From: Okapia johnstoni
Lineage: Eukaryota > Chordata > Mammalia > Artiodactyla > Giraffidae
Assembly: GCA_024291935.2 (NCBI GenBank)
Contig: JAGTYA010000025.1
Span: 8,019,501 to 8,083,500, forward strand
DNA: 64,000 nt
Direction of reading: 5' to 3'
Positions 1-11,814 of this stretch are shown here, piece by piece (positions within the stretch are counted from its first letter, which is position 1; the number at the start of each line of letters is the position of its first letter). The position numbers and the translations under genes are program-made. A model generated the notes under the pieces. The model ran no database searches. It was not told where the DNA came from and saw only the letters and a list, made by a program, of their open reading frames with translations.

Positions 1-1160
1 AAGAGTATTGGAGAAGGGAATATGAAGGCAGTGCTGAAACAGGAAGAGAGGCCTGGGCAGAGAAAAGCCCAGAAAGGAACATGGGCACTGGAGATCTATT
101 TGATCATTTCACTTTCCCTGACCTAGTTAAAAGATTCTGTTGGAGTGTCATAAGGTGCTGAGAATGGCTTCCAAAAGGAGCACTTACCTTTGTTATCTCC
201 CACCCCACCCCACACCCTGAGAGTCCCTTCTCATTTCAGTTTCATGCTGGTTCCAACTACTTTCTCACCTTATAAAACAATTCTCTAATGGTAGCACTTG
301 AGCCCTAAGTCACCGTCAGTTTGGATGAGAAGGCGTATTTAAGTCTCTTTCTCTGGTTACATGCATCTCAAGTATGTTGCCAGGTGGTTCCTTAAGAGGA
401 CAATTGATTAAACCATGTGGATTAAAATGCAAGCAGCAGGTGTCAGTTCCCACATACAAAGAGCTTAGAAGTCATCACACCTATCCTTACACAAGAAACA
501 GCTGAGCAAAATGAACATTGGTAACTTTTCTTGGACAGTAGGAAGTCAGTAATAAGTAAGTTTTCTTATCAGAGAGCTGAGATTGCTGCCCCAAAGTATG
601 GAGAGACTTATCCAGAAAAACAGTTGAGATCTGCTTACTTGGGGCAGAAGCTTCCACAGTCATAAACTGGTAGGAACACCTAGATGGTAATTTTGATGAA
701 TTGCTGCAGGCTGAGTGCAGGCTAGTCAGAGAGTGAGAAAACTCCTGGGGCTGCAATCTTAGGTATGTTCCACATTTTCATAGGTTTTACACCCAAGACG
801 GGTTCTCACCGTGAAGAGCCAAGAAAGACCCCATCTTGATTCTGGCAAGAGGAGGAGAGTAACCATTATGAAACGTACCTGGAGCCTTCTCTGTAACAAA
901 GGTCTGCTTTTCCAGGGGAAAAGACTTGGCCAGAGCCCTATTCCACCTGTGGAAAGGACATTTCTCTGACTCCAGCCCCTCATGTCTTACTGTCTCACCT
1001 AAGTGAGGAGAGAAGAAAGAAGTTGAGAAACACTGGTGAAGGTCATAGTCCAAAATCCCACTAAAAGACTGAGATGTACTCGTAAGACTATAGAACTCTT
1101 CCTTCTCCCTTATCTTACCACCCCATTAATAGGAGTCTGATATAATGACTGGATTACAGC
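1..1160. other. SYN2 intron 1 sequence without recognisable elements
   Basis: I see no exon, RNA gene or clear repeat here. Short open frames on the minus strand have no family features. The stretch is intronic if the SYN2 assignment is right. Confidence 0.5.
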
Positions 1161-1177
1161 CAACTGTCTAGAATTAG

Positions 1178-1290
1178 ATAGTTGGTGATGTTTGCACAGC
1201 CTTCTGAATACACTAGAACTCTCTAAATGTACACCTTAAAATGGTGAATTTTATCTTATGTGAATCATATCTCAATAAACTAAGGAAAAA
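1178..1290 (+). repeat. L1 3' end fragment
   Basis: The sequence follows the typical old mammalian L1 3' untranslated end (a gatggttgcacaa-like stretch, then 'gtacaccttaaaatggtgaa', then 'atctcaataaa'). The match is by memory of the consensus, and the subfamily cannot be named. Confidence 0.6.
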
Positions 1291-1295
1291 AACTA

Positions 1296-2255
1296 AAGAA
1301 ACCTGAATAATGTTTGTACTTTAGTTAATGATAATGAATAAAATGATCTATTAATTTTGATAAGGGTATCATATGAATGTAAGATGTTAATAGACAAAGC
1401 TAGGCTTGGGGGTTTTGAGAACTCTCAATCTAAAATTGTCCTAAAAAACAGAGTTGGTTTTAAAAAAGGAAAGCAGCTGTTTCAATATCAGAAGTGAAAA
1501 CAAAATCTCACTTTTGAAAACAGGAATAGTTGGAGTCAGTTGTTGTTGAAAAAAGAAAAAGATTTAGAGGGAGAGAAAAACCTAATCACACTGCAAAGGA
1601 TGGATTGAGGATGTTAACCAGAACTCTTGGGGCCATTAGTAGAAAATCCAGCTGATTCTTATGCAAACTGGATATCTTATTGGCATAACTACTGAGTTTT
1701 TCAGCCCAAACATTTCCCTCTCTCCCCCCAACAACATTTGTATACTTATATCAGAATGTTTATAGCATGTTGGATATGGAAATAAATATGCTGGAGCCCT
1801 GATATCACAGGGTGATGTGGTAGTGACGTTTGGAAGGTAAAGCACTATATTCTGTTTCCAGAATCTCTTCACCAGTTTTGTGAAATTCGTCTCTCTAGGG
1901 GAGAAAGGACAGATGCAAATTATAACAAGGGAAAGGAAAAGAACAGAGCCATGTCAAAATGTACTTCAAGTTGTGTTCAGTGATAAAAAGGGAATGTTGT
2001 TCCTTTATTATTTCGACTGTCTGATCTTCCCTTGTGAAATCCTTTCCATCCTCCAAGATCATGTCTTCTACGAAACCTCTGTTTCACTCTAGTCCGTATT
2101 ATATCTCTGTTGAATTGCTCTAACTACCATTGATGTCACTACTTTGGCCCTTAAGTACTTATATATAGTCTGATTATTTGGGACATCACATATCATGTAT
2201 GACATGTTTCCTTTTTGTGAGAATCTGTGGGAGGAAGTTCATTTTAGTACTGATT
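1296..2255. other. Intronic stretch, nothing recognised
   Basis: No coding exon, RNA gene or repeat that I can support on either strand. Confidence 0.45.
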
Positions 2256-2268
2256 GTGAGATGTAGCT

Positions 2269-2489
2269 GGGCTTTGCAGGTGGCGCTAGTGGTAAAGAAC
2301 CTGCCTGCCAATACAGGAGACACAGGAGATGCAGGTTCGATCCCTGGGTTGGGAAGATCCCCTGGAGAAGGGCATGGCAACCCACTCCAGCATTCTTGCC
2401 TGGAAAAGCCCATGGACAGAGGAGCCTGGCAGACTACAGTCCATAACGTCTCAAAGAGTAGGACACAACTGAAGTGACTTAGCATGCAC
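2269..2489 (+). mobile_element. Bov-tA SINE with 13-bp target-site duplication
   Basis: This is a complete tRNA-headed Bov-tA: a ggctttgcaggtggcgctag head, the central 'gatcccctggagaagggcat' block, and the BovB-like tail ending acttagcatgcac. A perfect 13-bp duplication GTGAGATGTAGCT flanks it at 2256-2268 and 2490-2502. It is a non-autonomous element mobilised by BovB. Confidence 0.9.
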
Positions 2490-2510
2490 GTGAGATGTAG
2501 CTAGGTTGTA

Positions 2511-2660
2511 TGTGTGTGTGCTTAGTCACTCGGTCGTGTCTGACTCTTTGTAACCCTGTGAACTGTAGCCTGTCAGACTCCTTTGTCCATGGAATTCTCC
2601 AGGTAAGAATACTAGAGTGGGTAGCCATTCCCTTCTCCAGGGGAATCTTCAAAATCCAGA
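2511..2660 (-). mobile_element. Bov-tA SINE fragment, inverted to its neighbour
   Basis: The sequence from cttagtcactcggtcgtgtc to the caggggaatctt block is the reverse complement of the 3' two thirds of Bov-tA. The tRNA head is missing. It starts about 20 bp after the preceding plus-strand copy. Confidence 0.85.
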
Positions 2661-2958
2661 GATTTTCCTTGCCTTAACACCATCAATAATTTATTCTGCA
2701 TTCTTCTCTATCGTATGTGTGTTAGGAAGCACTCATAAGTCCTTTGTAAAAGGGTTTAAACATTAAAATTACTTGTGGGTGTGTGGTTATTATAGCTGGT
2801 ATGGTGAGAACAGTAATTAGCAAGTCAGTAGCCTTGGGTTCTCAGTGATCTGGGACATTAACTAGTTATTTGCGTTTCCTAGCTTCCATTTTGCCACTTG
2901 GAATATGAAAGAATATTATCTTATACAATTTCTAAGGATAATTTGTGATATAAAATCC

Positions 2959-3185
2959 GTGGGACTTCCCTGGTGGTCCAGTGGTAAAGAATCTGTCTTC
3001 CAGTGCAGGGGACATGGGTTTCATCCATGGTTGAGGAACTAAGATCCCACATGCCACAGGGCGACTAAGCCTGCCCACCACAATTTAGAGAGTCCATGTG
3101 CTACAGTGAAGATCCTGTGTGCTGCAACTAAGAGCCGAACTACAGCCAAGTAAATAAACAAATAAACATTAAAAATAAATAAATA
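2959..3185 (+). mobile_element. CHR-type tRNA-derived SINE
   Basis: It has the ggacttccctggtggtccag head and the 'gaggaactaagatcccacat' block, followed by a degraded middle and an (AATA)-rich tail. This is the cetartiodactyl CHR SINE pattern. Divergence suggests it is older than the Bov-tA copies. Confidence 0.8.
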
Positions 3186-4194
3186 TGTATGTCAGTCTCA
3201 TCCCACTATGTGAAGGTCTCTGACAGCAGCAACTGTCCTTCGTCTCTTGTATCTCACAGAGCATCTTACATAAGGCAGAGTACCTGTTGGGATATTAATT
3301 TAAAAAATTTAAAATTAAACGTTTTTCCAGGCACTGTTCCTGTGTATGGAGTCATGGTTATATTTTCAAGTTGATACCCCACTCATTTTTACTAACAGAT
3401 GAGGAGGTCCATTTATTTCACAGAATACTGCAGAGTGCAGACTTTTCTATGCTGCAGACATTGTGAACTGTTTGCACATACCCTGGGGCTTTCTGCAGGG
3501 CAAGTAAGTGGCTGCACTTGTGCCAATATCATTGATGTTCCATTTGGCCCATTTATCAAAACTGAGATACTGTAACCTCTGTAGTAGACATTAATGTCAG
3601 GCTTTCTGGGAAGAGATAGCAAGTCTCTTCTATCTTTCTAAGATACAAAGGTCTTATCGTTGATGAAAGGCAGTTAGGAGGACACGTAAGAGAGCTAAAC
3701 TTAGAGTTCTAAGTTCTGGTTCTGGCTCTGCCTTTGACTTTTATTTTGGAAACAATAAAGTTGGTTTTTAAAAATATAATCCCAACATTATTGCTCCCAA
3801 ATAATTTTACACGGAATTTTTTTTTCTTTTTTACTTTCTTTTAAACTTTGGAAATCACTATACCTCTCAGGTCTGTAGACTCTTCATCTTCACACTGAGG
3901 AGTTGGACAAGATGATTCTTGCAGTCCTTTTCCAGAGCAAACATTCCAGAACTTGTATGGCTTAAGTGCTCGAAGATGATAGGCTTTGCCTGAAACCACT
4001 GATGGGTGATAAAAGTTCACAGTCACACTCATAGCTTGAGCCTAGAGCACTGAGGGAATCCAGATTTTCCCCTTGATAATTTGTACAATCGCCTCTAGTG
4101 CTTGAGGCACTATTACCTCCCAGATAGATTCACTTCAGGTATTTTGCAGCTGTACACAGGAAGGTTTATATGGAATCACACAGGTGCAGCCTAA
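3186..4194. other. Intronic stretch, nothing recognised
   Basis: The short open frames carry no family features. No repeat is identified with confidence. Confidence 0.4.
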
Positions 4195-4745
4195 GTTCTG
4201 TTTTTCATGTCTGAAAATACTACCCTAGTACTTAATTGATAGTTACCTGGCTTTGGAGTTCTAGATTGAAAGTCTTTTTCCCTTAGAATGTTGAAGGCAT
4301 TATCTTCTAGATTCCAGTATTGTTCCTGAGAAGTTCAAAGCCACTTTGATTCCTCATCTTTATTCCTGGTCTTTTCTACGTGATCTGTTCCCATCGCTCT
4401 TCCCTGAGAGCTTCAAGTATTTTCTCTTTGGCTTGCTCTTCTGAAATTTATAATGTTGAAATGAGAATCTATTTTCCTTCTTTGTGCTGGGCTCTCTGGA
4501 GCACTTTCAGTTGGGAAAACAAGTCCTTTGATCTTGAATTCATTTTCTTGAATTATTTCTTTGTTCATTTCCAACCCGTGTTTTTCTCATCTCTCTTTCT
4601 GGAGCTACTGTTATTTGGATGTTGAACCTTCTGAACCATTCAGTTAATTTTCTTAATGTTCTTCTCTTCTGTTTTCCATCTTTGAGTTTTTTAAAAATGT
4701 ATCTTTCAGAAGGTCTCCTCAACTTTTCTTCCAACAGCAATATTT
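4195..4745. repeat. Old interspersed repeat, class uncertain
   Basis: The run from 'tagattgaaagtctttttcc' through 'gttatttggatgttgaacct' matches a mammalian repeat pattern I have seen often but cannot name securely (LINE-derived is likely). Repeat masking would settle it. Confidence 0.45.
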
Positions 4746-4754
4746 TATTTTTCT

Positions 4755-4925
4755 CTTAAAAAAACTTCCCATTTAAGTCATACATGTCAGGGGTTTCTAG
4801 TATATCCATAGAGCTGTGCAGCCAACACTATTCGGTCTTAGAATATTCTCATCACCCCTAAAAGAAATTCTGTACCCATTAGCATCCATCCTATCTCCCC
4901 TCACCTTCTCAGCTATAGACAGTCA
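4755..4925 (-). repeat. L1 3' UTR fragment
   Basis: The 'atagagctgtgcagccaaca' and 'aagaaattctgtacccatta' blocks are typical of reverse-complemented L1M-type 3' ends. Confidence 0.55.
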
Positions 4926-5040
4926 CTGATGTAGTAACTAAGGCTGAAGTCACATAACTAGGTAGTCATAGAGCCAGGACTAAATACAGGTCTGATGCTC
5001 TGAAGTTCATGCTGTTCTCATTATGTGGTGCCTTCCAAGG
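4926..5040. repeat. Probable MIR fragment
   Basis: The order of blocks (aaggctgaagtcacataact, then a 'gagccaggac' block) resembles the core of a degraded MIR SINE. Confidence 0.4.
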
Positions 5041-5344
5041 TGAGAAAAAGGCTTGTAGGAAGCTAATGAAATAATGCCTTTGTGAGGTAATAAGTGCCTG
5101 TGATACCACAGCTCTTGAATTTTCTCGATGCTGATTTCAGACAGTCTCCTTGTCCCATGAGCCATGAAAATGTTTGGCAAAATCCACTGTTGGGGGATGT
5201 AAAATATATTTCTCAGGTTGATTTTTGAACCTAGAAATAATATTTTTTTTATTCAGATCATGTGTACCAATTTTTTTTATTATGATAACATGATCACCAT
5301 GAGAAGTGAGGCTAAAGGAAAAAATGATTTCCAGGGAATAATGC

Positions 5345-5530
5345 TAAGAGTCATTACTAGGTGCCAGACACTGTGCCAAGTATTTTACCTGTATTGATTA
5401 ATCCTCACAAGAATCCTATTGGGGAGGTATTATTTCCTGCCAAGACTAAGAAAGGTTTAATAACTTGTCTAAACATCACATGGCTCCTTAGTAGTAGAGC
5501 TGTACTTTGAACCTTCATCTCTGTCATTAC
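5345..5530 (+). repeat. MIR SINE, degraded
   Basis: The 'gtgccagacactgtgccaag' block, 'attaatcctcacaagaatcc' and a late 'tagtagagctg' block follow the order of a MIR core and 3' region. It is an ancient mammalian element. Confidence 0.65.
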
Positions 5531-5535
5531 AAGGT

Positions 5536-6192
5536 CCTTGAACATCCCTTTACACTGCTCTGGAAAGAAACTGGCGTCAACCTTATAGCCCAGGGAGAGA
5601 TGAATTCAGTCCCAGGAATATTCATGTAGGAATAACCTTCAAACATGGTTACAGCTTTAAAACAAAATCAGCCTAAAATGTTTTAGGATTTTCCCACCAT
5701 TTTAATTGTGGTGGAAGAAAAATGTTCAACTATAAGAATATGAAGGTTGATAGTTTAGAGGAAAGATAATTGAATTTTTAAATACTATGCAGAAAGTAAA
5801 TAGCATCATCTGTTAGTGTATTTTCACTGATGAGAGGATTTATCACATCTGAATTTTAGAGCATTTTTAGCCAATAAACAACAGAGTTTAGTCAAAGGTT
5901 AATCTGCACTGTTAGCTTGGTAGTACTTGGCATATAAATGCTTAATGAATGCTCATTGAAGAAACAAGTGAAAAGCTGCCTTTTATTTAAGCACACACAA
6001 TTGTCTTTTCTAATGCAGTGCTGTAAGTATGTCCATAATATCAAATCACAAAAAGAACTTCTTGAAAGGAAAATGGAATAAGTAATGTTACCTTCTGTTG
6101 GTTTCTGAAGGAATGGGCTATTGTTTCAGATATTTTGCATTTCTACAATAAAAATATAGCTGAAAGATGATTTGCTTTTTTAGCATTCATCA
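5536..6192. other. Intronic stretch, mostly unrecognised
   Basis: No coding feature. A short 'ggcatataaatgcttaatga' block near 5930 may be an L2/MIR tail. Confidence 0.4.
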
Positions 6193-6203
6193 TTTTAGTG
6201 CAT

Positions 6204-6769
6204 GATTTTAAGCATGACCTTACTAGCATGGGAGATGAGTGCAATTGCTTCTTGGCAGGAAAGCGATGAAAAACCTAGACAGTGTGTTGAAAAGCAGAGA
6301 CATTACTCTGCTGACAAAGTATGTATGGTCAAGGCTATGGTGTTCCCAGTGGTCATGTACAGTTGTGAGAACTGGACCGTAAAGAAGGCAGAAGAATTGA
6401 TGCCTTTGGACTGTGGTGCTGGAGAAGACTCCTGAAAGTCCCTTGGACAGCAAGGAGATCAAACCAGTCAATCTTAAGGGAGATCAACCCTGAATATTCA
6501 CTGTAAGGACTGATGCTGAAGCTGAAGCTCCAGTATTTTGGTTATCTGAAGTGTACAGACGACTCCTTGGAAAAGTTCCTGATGCTGGGAAAGATCGAGG
6601 GCAGAAGGAGAAGAGGGCATCAGAAGATGAGATGGCTGGATGGCATCACCGAGGCAATGAACATTAACTTGGGCCAACTCCAGGAGATGGTGAGGGACAG
6701 GGAGGCCTGGCATGCTACAGTCCATGGGGTCGCAAAGAATCGGACACAACTGGGTGATGAACAACAACG
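6204..6769 (+). mobile_element. BovB LINE, 5'-truncated with an inverted 5' segment
   Basis: The sense part (about 6249-6769) is the BovB 3' end, from the reverse-transcriptase C-terminal region to a tail of aacaacaac. The first 45 bp (about 6204-6248) are BovB in the opposite orientation; they match 17413-17452 of the long minus-strand copy when both are read on the same strand. A perfect 11-bp duplication TTTTAGTGCAT at 6193-6203 and 6770-6780 encloses both parts, so they arrived in one event. It is not coding now. Confidence 0.88.
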
Positions 6770-6917
6770 TTTTAGTGCATATTATCAGAGTGTTCATGTT
6801 AGATATTTGAACTTCTAGCTTCTTCCCTTAATTTACCTTTTTTTGTTGTTGTTACCAATGCAAATAACAGAAAGAATACTTGAGGAGACAATTTGGTAAC
6901 GATCAGTCCTTTATAAG

Positions 6918-7130
6918 GCTTCCCAGATGGTGCGAGTGGTAAACAATCTCCCTGCCAATGCAGGAGACATTTAGACGCGGGTTTGATCCCTGGGTCAGGA
7001 AGATCCCTTGGAGAGAAAAATGTCAACCCTCTCCAGTATTCTCGCCTGGAAAATTCCATGGACAGAGGAGTCTGGTGGGCTACAGTCCATGGGGTTACAA
7101 AGAGTCGGACATGACACGACTGAGCACATA
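6918..7130 (+). mobile_element. Bov-tA SINE
   Basis: It is full length, from ggcttcccagatggtgcgag to the tail 'gacatgacacgactgagcac'. The flanks tcctttataa and tcctttgtaa form a 10-bp duplication with one mismatch. Confidence 0.88.
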
Positions 7131-7132
7131 CA

Positions 7133-7949
7133 CAATCCTTTGTAATAGACCCAAAGAATGTGTTTTGTACATTTCTGGGTTAGGAAAGGTTCTGCAATTG
7201 AATTGATGATTTGTAACTGTGCTCAAAAATTAAGAGAGCGAGAATCTCAGACTTTTTTCCTCAATAGCCACCTGAGCCATCTTTCTGCCTCCAAATATAC
7301 CCCTTTCCCACCAGTCCTCTGCTTTATCCTGTGTCGAAGTGCTTGCCCTATTATCTAAATGGATTGATTTGTAATTTATTTTCCACCAATTTATATGCTC
7401 CTCATTGCTTAAGGCCCAATGCAAGTATGATTTATTTCCTCTAGTGAGATTTCCTATGGCTTGTGCTGTTCGCTCTTTGTTTGCTTCTTGGTTTGTCATT
7501 AACTTTAGCATTTGTTCTAAGGTGTAGAACTGAAGGACCAAGGGGCAGTAACTAAGGAAGGGAGAAAAAGGCTCCATCTATGTGTCAGGAGTCCCTAAGA
7601 CCACCCTCAGGTTTGGTGATTTGCTAGGAGGGAAGATTCTCATACCTCGGCATATAGTCATCCTCACAGCTAAGTTTTATCATAGCAAAAGGATACAAAG
7701 CAATGTCAGTGAAGGGAAAAGATGCACAAGATGAAACGTGGAGAAAAATATGTGTAAGCTTCCAGGAGTCCTCCTTAGTGGAGTCACACAGGATATACTT
7801 AACTCTTCCAGTACCAGTTGTGACAAGTAGAAATGCTGTCTTCCAAGAAAGCTCTCTAGAGACTCAGCACCCCAAGTTTTCCCTCGGGCTGGTCACGTAG
7901 GCACCTTCTGCTTAGCATATACATAATTCTGGGCCCTGCAAGGAAAGAA
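7133..7949. other. Intronic stretch, nothing recognised
   Basis: The open frames of about 60-115 codons here show no domain or family features. No repeat is identified. Confidence 0.4.
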
Positions 7950-7950
7950 T

Positions 7951-8032
7951 GGGCTTCCCTGGTGGTTCAGTGGTAAAGAATCCGCCTGCCAGTGCAGGAG
8001 ATGCAGGTTCAATCCCTGGGTTGGGAAGAGGA
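7951..8032 (+). mobile_element. Bov-tA SINE, 3'-truncated
   Basis: Only the tRNA-like head and start of the body are present (gggcttccctggtggttcag to gggttgggaagag). The BovB-like 3' half is absent. Confidence 0.8.
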
Positions 8033-9600
8033 GATATATCCATTGCTGCTCTACAAATCTGGGGACTTCTGTAGTCCCGTAATATATGTTATTTTGTAGG
8101 TTCTTTGTTCCATGTGTTAGTCCCTTATTATACTGGAGAATAGCACTAATTAGAAATCAGAAGACCTGAATTTTGACTGACTTAGTGCTGGATTATGGGT
8201 ATTATTTCTGCTGTATATTCACTTCTGTCAAAATAATGAAATCTCAAGATTTAGTGGAAACTTAACAGTGGTCTAGCCTCTATAGTTTGCCCATGACTTG
8301 ACATCTCTGCTTGCTGATTATTGGAATAGAGGACTTGACCATCAAATAAATGCAAGGCAGCAGGTTATGGGGAACTAGGGAAAGAGATTGTTGAGCCAGA
8401 ATTTGAGATGACTTCAGAATAATCTTTAATGTTTCTTGATCAGTGCTGAAGAACCATTGGTGCTCTGAGAGTAGCGCTGTATTTTTCCTTTCCCTTCATT
8501 TTCATTACTTTCCTCACCAGGGGCCCTATGTGACTCTCCTTCTCCAGGATCTGTTTGCCATCCTGATGACCTTCTCCCCTTCAGAGTCCCTTTGACTTTG
8601 AACTTATCACTTATCCCCTTTGGGCTTCTGTGTCTTCATTAGTAAAATAAAACCAAAGAAATCTTTTAACTTCTTTCCAACTCTAATATTCTATGATGCC
8701 ATTGTCCAGAGCTTTCCTGAATGGTGGAGCAAATTATTTATCACCATTTCATTGTCATAGAAGCCAAACTGGTTTATTGAACAGGCTCCTGGATAATTAA
8801 AACTTATTAATTCAGGCCCCAGATATACTGGGTATATTAGTATTAATGGTCTCTGTGGGTTTTTAATCCAAGGAAACTTTAGACTTAGGAATGCCCTTGG
8901 TTGCTGCTGTCAACTAAGAGATGCAAGCTAGGAAAATGTGATTGATGTCATTAGCCCCTTTTGAAGCGTAGTTATTCTCAGAGCACACCCCAGCATATGA
9001 GTTATTTTTGTCTTCTGTGGATCAGACTCTGGGGCTTGTTCCTATTCCCTGGGAAGGTGGGCAGACAGTTGAATGATGGCTTTGCCCGCCGGGACATTTG
9101 ATCTTAATAATGGGCTCAAATTTTCCTTTGTTCCGTCGGGAACTTAAATTGTTTCAAGGAAACTTAGTAGTAAAATACTTTCATGTGGGGAAAAATAAGT
9201 ACCTCTTGCTGAAATCAGTTTGCTCTCACCATTGATCCTGAGCGTGTTTTTCTCATTTCCACATCAGTAACTTTATTTTCTGAGTGCTGTGCCCCTCTTT
9301 GCTGATATCCTTACTATACATCCTTCCTGTCCTAATAGACCTTTCCAGAAGCCCACTCCCATCCCCTTCCCCCCAACTGCCCTTTCCCCTTTCTCTGAAA
9401 TTTTATTATAAGAAGACTCTGCTATGCAATGTAATGCTTAGTTATCTACTGTCTTATATTATTATCTCATTGTTTTATGTTTGTTCGTTTGGCTCCTTAA
9501 ACTATTTGCTTCTTGAAAGCAAGGAGCAATCTTTGTGCAGCTCTGTAATCCTAATATTGCTGAATTTGCCCCAGAAAAAAGATGTATAGAAGAAGGAGTA
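8033..9600. other. Long stretch free of ruminant retroposons
   Basis: No gene or clear repeat is seen. The segment 8700-9100 is AT-rich and contains homeodomain-like TAATTA/ATTAAT strings and a TGATTGATG string, so it could hold a conserved non-coding element. This is an inference from motif content only. Confidence 0.4.
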
Positions 9601-9920
9601 AAAGACTATAAAGGAACTTAATGTTTATTGAACTGATACCCAGTACTAGGTATGTGTAACTTATAGTTTATTTAAAATTTTAAAATAATAGCCTAAAGAT
9701 GGGAAGTATTAGGTCCATTTTACTCCTGAAGAGACTTCGCCTCAGAGAGGTTGAGTAGTAGGGTCAGAGGTAGTGTGGAGTCACAGTATTTAGTCTTGAA
9801 TCCCTCTTTCTCTGCCATTTACTATCACAGTAAGTTTCTTAACCTTTCTAAGCTTCAGTTTCAAGATGGGGACAATACCTGCTCTACTGGGTATTCGTGA
9901 CCCGTAGTGAGAAAGACAAG
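9600..9920 (+). repeat. MIR-like remnants
   Basis: Two degraded MIR-type blocks: one around 9690-9760 (tccattttactcctgaagag and downstream) and one around 9815-9900 (cttaacctttctaagcttca followed by 'gatggggacaatacctg'). Confidence 0.5.
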
Positions 9921-11087
9921 GTAGATTAAGAGTCTTTGAATGTTCTACCCATAGACAGTCTGTAAATGAGACATATGTGAAAGTAGAATGAACAGGACTT
10001 CCTATTGGATTGGTTGTGGTCCACAGGGAGAGGAAAAAATGAAACATGACTCCCAGGTGTCTGTCTTGAACTACTGAGAAGATAATGATATAATTTGCAG
10101 AGAATTTGACACACTAGAAGAAAAACAGGAGTGGAAGGGGAATACGGAGGTTAATTTCGAGATCTTGAACAGGCAATTGAATATGCAATTCTAGAGCTCA
10201 GAGGGGAGATCTGAGACAAAGTTCCAGTATAAAATCTGAGAGTCACTGGCCTGCATGTGGTAACTGAGGCTCTTAGGTGGAAGAGAGGGAACAGCATTAG
10301 ATGACCTAAATTCTGAAGAACCTCAACATTTAAAGGTAAGTAGAGGGTAACTCAGCAAAGATGATGGAAAAAAAGGCAGCCAGCTAGGTTGGAGAATCAG
10401 GAAAGTATAGTGTCACTGAAGTCAAGGAGAAAAAACCATTTCAAGAAATTTGTCTTTACATGAGGTCATCTCTTTCTCACCTTCCATTTACGCGTCAGCT
10501 CAGTACAGTCTGGCTTCTGCACCATCCCCTTCGACTGCACTGAAAAGATGCTTTTAAAAGGACCAGCACCCCTAGCTGGACAAATACAGTGGGCATGTCT
10601 CTGTCCTCGTTGAAACTGCTCTGTCAGCAACATTCAGCACAGCTGGCCACTCCCTATTTCTTTCTCCTGCCTCAGTGGCTGTTCTTTTTTAGTACCTTTC
10701 CTGGTTGTTCCCCCTCTACCTGATCCCTAAATGTTGGGATTCCTCAGGGCTCAAAACTGAGCCCGTATCTCTTTTCTCTCTGTTAGTTATTTTCTTAGGT
10801 TAGCTCAACCAATGCTGTAGATTTTATACTGTCTTGATCTTGTAACTTCCAAATTTTTATCCCTGGTAATATCTGTCCTTTGAGTTTCAATTATCTGCAC
10901 GACATCTCCATTTACATGTCTTATATTCATGACCAAAAACAGGGCCCTTAAATATTTCCCTTTGAAACCCGTCTCCTCCTCAACACTTTCCCTCATCTTA
11001 ATAAATAGTATTAATACCGCAATCTAACCATTCAAGCTATAACTTTAAATGAGCTTTGACTCCTTTCCCCTTATTCTTCACATCTAA
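9921..11087. other. Intronic stretch with possible old repeats
   Basis: The region 10140-10300 contains 'ctagagctcagaggggagat' and similar text that resembles an old mammalian repeat; 10780-10960 resembles the same kind of text on the other strand. I cannot name the family. No coding feature. Confidence 0.35.
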
Positions 11088-11314
11088 GGAAAGTGAAAGA
11101 GAAAAAGTGAAAGTGTTACTCAGTCGTGTCTGACTCTTTTCGACCCCATGGACTGTAGCGCACCAGGCTCCTCTGTCCACAGAATTCTCCAGGCAAGGAT
11201 ACTGGAGCAGGTTTCCATTTCCTTCTGCCAGGGGATCTTCCAACCCAGGGATCAAACTCGCATCTCCTACACTGCAGGCAGATTCTTTACCATCTGAACT
11301 AGCAGGGAAGCCCC
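11088..11314 (-). mobile_element. Bov-tA SINE
   Basis: Reverse complement of a full Bov-tA: (GAAAGT)-rich tail side, 'gactgtagcgcaccaggctc', and the tRNA-like head 'actagcagggaagcccc' at the right end. Confidence 0.88.
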
Positions 11315-11814
11315 TTCACTTTCAGCCTGACACCAAATCAAATATTTTCTGTCTCCAGAATTTCTCATATCATCTCATTTCACTTTGGTTCAGGTCACCA
11401 TCAGTTTTTACTTAGACTTTTGAAGTAACGTCCTATCTACTCTTCCTGCTTCCTCTTTGTCTTCTTGTAATGCTTTTTCCATACAGCAGGGAAAGATAAC
11501 TCTTAAAAATATAAATTTGATAGAGCATGTATGGGTTAAAGATGAAATTAATCACTTCCATATTAAAGGGCAGATTCTTTTTGGCTCCTTCAGAATCCTA
11601 CAGCAGGTCAGAGGGTGGAATGTCCTCATGGTACAGCAGATTTTAAAGATTCTTCTCATTATATAACTAGGTCCTTGATAAACTAAAGTTAAAATATCAT
11701 TTTTTAAGCATTGCTAGGCCCTCAGAAACATAAAGGAAGTCTCTAAACTTCCCTCATTTATATCCCTCCATGAATTTAAAAAAAAAAAAAAGGAAAAATA
11801 AAGTGAGTGCAAAG
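11315..11814. other. Intronic stretch, nothing recognised
   Basis: No exon or clear repeat; a short poly-A run lies near 11780. Confidence 0.4.

Noticed and set aside
2178..2485. Overlapping open frames on both strands over SINE copies (here and at many Bov-tA sites)
   Set aside because: They are translations of Bov-tA; the same peptide text recurs at each copy.
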